NCBI GenBank assembly: GCA_001724215.1
Contig: MEDW01000002.1
Location: 1-64,000 of the forward strand
DNA length: 64,000 bases
Reading direction: 5' to 3'
Source: Erythrobacter sp. SCN 62-14
GTDB taxonomy: Bacteria; Pseudomonadota; Alphaproteobacteria; Sphingomonadales; Sphingomonadaceae
The notes beneath the pieces are model-generated. The model was not told where the DNA came from. It was given only the letters and a program-made list of their open reading frames with translations, and did not search any database. The position numbers and the translations under genes are program-made. How positions within the stretch are numbered: the stretch's first letter is position 1; every line of letters starts with the position of its first letter. This document shows positions 60,402 to 64,000 of the stretch, one piece after another.

Positions 60402-61211
60402 ATGCGCATTCCCTTCATCAAGATGCACGGCCTCGGCAATGATTTCGTGGTGCTCGACGCGCGCAAAATGTCCCTGCCCGTCATGACACAGGCGGCCGCA
60501 CGCCGGCTGGCTGACCGGCGGCAGGGCATCGGCTGCGATCAATTGGTGCTGCTTGAGCCGAGTGACACCCATGCTTTCCGCATGCGCATCTTCAATTCCG
60601 ACGGCAGCGAGGTGGGCGCTTGCGGCAATGCGTCGCGCGCAGTGGCGCTGCTGCATGGGGAGCGCGTCACCATTGAAACCGGCGGGGGGGCGATCACCCT
60701 TGAACCGATGACAGGCGGTGCGCGGGTCGATATGGGGCTGCCCCGTTTTGACTGGGAAGCCATCCCGCTAGCCTACGCAATGGATGCCGCTGCCATGCCG
60801 GTCGGGTGGGAAGATCTACAAAGCCCCATGGCGATCAATATCGGCAATCCGCACGCGGTCTTTTTCGTACCAGATGCCGATGCGGTGGAGCTTGAACGGC
60901 TTGGCCCGCTGATCGAACACGATCCGATCTTCCCCGAACGCGTGAATGTGAACGTGGCGAGCCTTGTGGGCAGCGATCATTTGCGGCTCAGAGTGTGGGA
61001 ACGCGGCGCTGGCCTCACCCGCGCCTGTGGCACCGGGGCCTGTGCCACTGCCGTTGCCGCGATTGTCAAAGGGCTCGTGCACAGCCCGGTCACTGTCAGC
61101 CTGCCGGGCGGCGATCTGGTGATCGAATGGCAGAAAGGCGGGCCGATCCTGATGAGCGGTCCTGCCACCGAAGCTTTCCGCGGCGCGTTCGAATGGGATG
61201 ATTACGCGTGA
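60402..61211 (+). CDS. dapF: Diaminopimelate epimerase
   Basis: This 269-residue enzyme interconverts LL- and meso-diaminopimelate for lysine and peptidoglycan. The two catalytic cysteines are in GACGNASR and RACGTGACATA, and the N terminus is FIKMHGLGNDFVVLDAR. The ATG at 60402 is selected because the track start runs 35 residues upstream without conservation. Its TGA overlaps the GTG of mtaB, so dapF, mtaB and ftsY are coupled. The genetic order dapF-mtaB-ftsY is common in alphaproteobacteria. Confidence 0.95.
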   Translation: MRIPFIKMHGLGNDFVVLDARKMSLPVMTQAAARRLADRRQGIGCDQLVLLEPSDTHAFRMRIFNSDGSEVGACGNASRAVALLHGERVTIETGGGAITLEPMTGGARVDMGLPRFDWEAIPLAYAMDAAAMPVGWEDLQSPMAINIGNPHAVFFVPDADAVELERLGPLIEHDPIFPERVNVNVASLVGSDHLRLRVWERGAGLTRACGTGACATAVAAIVKGLVHSPVTVSLPGGDLVIEWQKGGPILMSGPATEAFRGAFEWDDYA

Positions 61212-62395
61212 ACGCAGCCGCGCCGCTTGATCCCACCATCATCAGCCTTGGCTGCCGCATGAACATTGCGGAAAGCGAGCGAATGCGCGCGATGCTGAAG
61301 GGTGAGGATGTGGTGGTTGTCAATTCCTGCGCGGTGACAGCCGAAGCGGTGCGCCAGACCCGTCAGGCGATCCGCCGCGCCCGCGCCGCGCATCCTGCCG
61401 CGCGGTTGATCGTCACCGGCTGCGCTGCCGAGATTGAGCGCGAGGCCATCGGCGCCATGGCGGAAGTGGACGGCATTATCGCCAATGCGGCCAAGCTCGA
61501 TCCGCGCAGCTGGAACATACCCTTGCAGGATGCGCCGATCATGCCCGCGCGCACCCGCGCCTTTATCGCGGTGCAGAACGGCTGCGATCATGCCTGCACT
61601 TTCTGCATCATCCCGCAAGGGCGGGGCGCGAGCCGCTCGCTTACAGTGACACAAGTTCTGCATGAGGTGGCCGAACACATCGCGGCGGGCGCGCGCGAAG
61701 TGGTGCTGACCGGGGTTGATCTGACCTCATGGGGCCATGATCTGCCCGATGCTCCCCGCCTTGGCGCTCTGGTTCGGGCCATACTCGATGCCTGCCCTGC
61801 CCTGCCGCGGCTCCGGCTTTCCTCGGTGGATGGGGTTGAGATCGATGCGCAGCTCTTTGATCTCATCGCCCATGAACCGCGCGTGATGCCGCATCTGCAT
61901 CTTTCCTTGCAGCACGGGGCAGACCTCATCCTCAAGCGCATGAAGCGCCGCCACTTACGCCGCGATGCGGTGGAACTGGTGGGCCGTTTGAAGGGGCTGC
62001 GGCCCGAAATCGCGATTGGTGCAGACCTGATCGCAGGCTTCCCGACCGAAAGCGATGCGCACCATGCCGACAATGTCTCGATCATCCGAGAACTCGCCAT
62101 CGTCCATGGCCACATCTTCCCCTATTCGCCGCGCCCTGGCACGCCCGCTACACGGATGCCGCAAATCCCGCGCGCAGTGGTGAAAGAACGCGCAGCGGAA
62201 CTGCGCGCTGCTGTGGCTGAAACGCGCGGCGCATGGCTTGCATCGCTTATCGGCCAGACCTTTACCGTCCTCGCCGAGCGCGACGGGACGGGCTATGCTC
62301 CCAATTACGCGCGCTTTGGCCTGCCTCCCGGCACACTGCCGGGCGAGGTGGTCATGATCACCGCGAAACGCCTAGAAGAAGGATTGCTCGCATGA
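61208..62395 (+). CDS. mtaB: tRNA t6A37 methylthiotransferase MtaB
   Basis: This 395-residue radical SAM enzyme adds a methylthio group to t6A at position 37 of tRNAs. The N-terminal UPF0004 domain has Cys ligands in SLGCRMNIAESE, NSCAVTAEAV and VTGCAAE. The radical SAM cluster motif is NGCDHACTFCIIP (CxxxCxxC). A C-terminal TRAM-like region follows. The GTG start at 61208 overlaps the dapF TGA, and the stop overlaps the ftsY ATG. Confidence 0.94.
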   Translation: MNAAAPLDPTIISLGCRMNIAESERMRAMLKGEDVVVVNSCAVTAEAVRQTRQAIRRARAAHPAARLIVTGCAAEIEREAIGAMAEVDGIIANAAKLDPRSWNIPLQDAPIMPARTRAFIAVQNGCDHACTFCIIPQGRGASRSLTVTQVLHEVAEHIAAGAREVVLTGVDLTSWGHDLPDAPRLGALVRAILDACPALPRLRLSSVDGVEIDAQLFDLIAHEPRVMPHLHLSLQHGADLILKRMKRRHLRRDAVELVGRLKGLRPEIAIGADLIAGFPTESDAHHADNVSIIRELAIVHGHIFPYSPRPGTPATRMPQIPRAVVKERAAELRAAVAETRGAWLASLIGQTFTVLAERDGTGYAPNYARFGLPPGTLPGEVVMITAKRLEEGLLA

Positions 62396-63318
62396 GTGAG
62401 ACCGGCTGGAGCCAGCGCCTGCTCGGCGGCTTTGCCAAGACTTCCGAACGCCTGACCAGCAATCTGGCGGGGCTTTCAGGCGGCACGGCAAAGCTGGATG
62501 ACAGCGTGCTCGATGATCTCGAAGACGCGCTCATCATGTCCGATCTTGGCCCGGCAGCAGCCGCGCGTATTCGCGGCAAGCTGGCCGAGCGGCGTTTCGG
62601 CCTTGAAATCACCGCACGCGAATTGAAGGAAGCGGTCGCCGAGGAAATCGCAGAAATCCTGCGGCCCGTGGCCAAACCGCTGGAAATCACCGCTTTCCCG
62701 CGCCCGCAGGTGATCCTTGTCATTGGCGTCAATGGAAGCGGCAAAACCACCACCATCGCCAAGCTCGCCCACCTGTTTCAAGAGGATGATTACGGCGTAT
62801 TGCTGGCCGCCGGCGACACCTTTCGCGCTGCTGCGATCGGCCAGTTGGCGACATGGGCCGGCCGCATCGGGGTGGACATCGTGCGCGGGCCGGAAGGCGG
62901 CGATCCAGCGAGCATTGTGTTTGATGCAGTCCGCCAAGCGACCGACACCGGCATCGACGCGCTGATCGTCGACACTGCCGGAAGGCTTCAGAACAAGCGC
63001 GAGCTGATGGATGAACTCTCCAAAATCCGCCGCGTGCTGGGGCGTTTGAACCCGGAGGCGCCGCATGATGTGGTGCTGGTGCTGGATGCCACCAACGGCC
63101 AGAACGCGCTTGCGCAGATCGACGTATTCAAGGAAGTGGCAGGCGTTACCGGCCTTATCATGACCAAGCTCGACGGCACCGCGCGCGGCGGCGTGCTGGT
63201 GGCAGCGGCCGAACAATATGGCCTCCCCATCCACGCGATTGGCGTGGGCGAGAAGATGGAGGACCTGCGCCCCTTCGATCCCGATCTTGTGGCGCGGGTG
63301 ATCGCGGGGGTGGCATAA
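62392..63318 (+). CDS. ftsY: Signal recognition particle receptor FtsY
   Basis: This 308-residue GTPase docks the SRP-ribosome complex at the membrane. The N-terminal acidic A domain is short. The NG domain contains helix bundle residues (about 20-100), the P-loop GVNGSGKTTTIAKLA, DTAGR and TKLDG. The C-terminal GVGEKMEDLRPFDPD is canonical. Its ATG overlaps the mtaB TGA (ATGA). It is followed by an intergenic repeat and yciB. Confidence 0.95.
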   Translation: MSETGWSQRLLGGFAKTSERLTSNLAGLSGGTAKLDDSVLDDLEDALIMSDLGPAAAARIRGKLAERRFGLEITARELKEAVAEEIAEILRPVAKPLEITAFPRPQVILVIGVNGSGKTTTIAKLAHLFQEDDYGVLLAAGDTFRAAAIGQLATWAGRIGVDIVRGPEGGDPASIVFDAVRQATDTGIDALIVDTAGRLQNKRELMDELSKIRRVLGRLNPEAPHDVVLVLDATNGQNALAQIDVFKEVAGVTGLIMTKLDGTARGGVLVAAAEQYGLPIHAIGVGEKMEDLRPFDPDLVARVIAGVA

Positions 63319-63321
63319 TGA

Positions 63322-63423
63322 TCGTCATCGTGAGGGCGGCACAGCAATCCAGAGTGAAGTGCAGCGCCCTTAGAATGGCATAAAAACTGGATTGCCGCGC
63401 GGCTGCGCCGCTCGCAATGACGA
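63322..63423. repeat. Imperfect palindromic intergenic repeat
   Basis: TCGTCATCGTGAGGGCGGC with AGCAATCCAG on the left arm and CTGGATTGCCGCGCGGCTGC with CGCAATGACGA on the right arm form a long imperfect inverted repeat of about 100 bp. I recall similar dispersed repeats in sphingomonad genomes, but only this copy is in the window. Confidence 0.6.
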
Positions 63424-63433
63424 AGAAAGACCC

Positions 63434-64000
63434 ATGAGCGAGACAGAAACCAAAAAGGCCGCCTCAAGCTGGCTCAATGTCGCGGTGGATTACGGCCCGC
63501 TGCTGGTGTTCCTTGGCGTTTATCGCGCCATGTCGCCGGAGGAAACCAGCGCAAGCGGCGAAATCCTTGCGATCATGTATGGCACCGGCGCCTTCATGGC
63601 GGCATCGGTCGCGGCGCTGATGATTTCCAAGTGGCGGCTCGGCAAGGTTTCCCCGATGCTGTGGTTTTCCACCGCGCTCATCATGGGCTTTGGCGCGCTG
63701 ACGATCTTCTTCGGCGATCCGACCTTCGTGCAATTGAAGCCGACCATCATCTACGCCGTGTTCGGCGTGGCCCTGCTCGCCGGGTTCTTCATGGGCCGGG
63801 CGCTTTTGCGCATCCTGCTCGAAGCCGCGTTTGAGGGCCTCACCGAACAGGGCTGGCTCAAATTGTCGCGCAACTGGGGGGTGTTTTTCCTCGCGCTGGC
63901 GTTGCTCAACGAGGTGTTGCGCGCACAGCTCACCTTCGAAGGCTGGCTGTGGGCCAAGCTGTGGGTGTTCCTGCCGCTCACCTTCCTGTTCACTTTCACC
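63434..64000 (+). CDS. yciB: Septation protein A / inner membrane protein YciB (partial)
   Basis: The gene is open to the window edge; 189 residues are visible without a stop, starting MSETETKKAASSWLNVAVDY. Several hydrophobic helices alternate with short loops, and the NWGVFFLALALLNEVLRAQLT and FVQLKPTIIYAVFG segments identify the YciB/IspZ family. The protein is an inner membrane protein that contributes to cell division or envelope integrity in enterobacteria. It is missing only a few C-terminal residues. Confidence 0.92.
   Translation, partial: MSETETKKAASSWLNVAVDYGPLLVFLGVYRAMSPEETSASGEILAIMYGTGAFMAASVAALMISKWRLGKVSPMLWFSTALIMGFGALTIFFGDPTFVQLKPTIIYAVFGVALLAGFFMGRALLRILLEAAFEGLTEQGWLKLSRNWGVFFLALALLNEVLRAQLTFEGWLWAKLWVFLPLTFLFTFT

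Overview
The window is high-GC, densely coded alphaproteobacterial chromosome. Gene content points to Sphingomonadales, probably the Erythrobacteraceae/Sphingomonadaceae side. The evidence is the carboxynorspermidine polyamine pair, a btaAB betaine-lipid pair, a methylsuccinyl-CoA dehydrogenase of the ethylmalonyl-CoA pathway, the 2H-phosphoesterase/mltG/fabF/acpP block, and many ATGA-type gene overlaps. No 16S rRNA gene is present, so the assignment is an inference from gene content and style.

Region 1 (1-16 kb) is ordinary accessory metabolism: a coupled polyamine operon (nspC, an NHL-repeat lipoprotein, a carboxynorspermidine dehydrogenase), a threonine/serine dehydratase followed by btaAB, two tandem MAPEG membrane proteins, thioredoxin reductase, a tyrosine phosphatase, a lone receiver protein, Mcd, a MobA-like nucleotidyltransferase overlapping an exported M24 peptidase, and two different L,D-transpeptidases.

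Region 2 (16-33.4 kb) is a block of energy, nucleotide and stress genes. A coupled trio (archaeal-type thymidine/NMP phosphorylase, PRPP synthetase, metallo-beta-lactamase/beta-CASP nuclease) lies next to PEP synthase and a PfkB sugar kinase. It is followed by acetate kinase, phosphate acetyltransferase, a P-type cation ATPase, an SLC13 permease, a double universal stress protein and a proton antiporter. Read together they suggest RNA/nucleotide scavenging, substrate-level ATP formation and ion homeostasis under energy limitation. That reading is an inference.

Region 3 (about 33.53-45.96 kb) is a mobile island inserted at the 3' end of an elongator tRNA-Met gene. A 12-bp direct repeat (TGGTAGCGGAGG), which is the complement of the tRNA 3' terminus including CCA, sits at both ends, and a large serine recombinase gene abuts and runs into the tRNA. 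Inside are a plasmid-like replication module (winged-helix Rep-like gene with opposed leader terminators and a 5-copy, 22-bp-period TGACG iteron array), a second uncharacterised DNA-binding-like gene, a tyrosine recombinase, an XRE regulator, a membrane-anchored protein, an unrecognised overlapping two-gene module (37870-39388), a complete type III restriction-modification system, and two small ribbon-helix-helix regulators. A 14-bp palindrome (TGCARTTAATTGCA) recurs at three places in the island and is a candidate shared operator. The two-gene module beside the restriction system, and the replication module, are the most interesting undescribed items.

Region 4 (46-64 kb) is conserved chromosome: 2H phosphoesterase, mltG, fabF, acpP, aspS, rnd, oxyR, pgsA, an MFS transporter, a ThDP enzyme, a CsbD-like stress protein, an EVE-domain protein, a GGDEF-EAL protein, then dapF-mtaB-ftsY (coupled by overlapping start/stop codons) and the start of yciB/ispZ, which is cut by the window edge. 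An imperfect palindromic intergenic repeat lies between ftsY and yciB.
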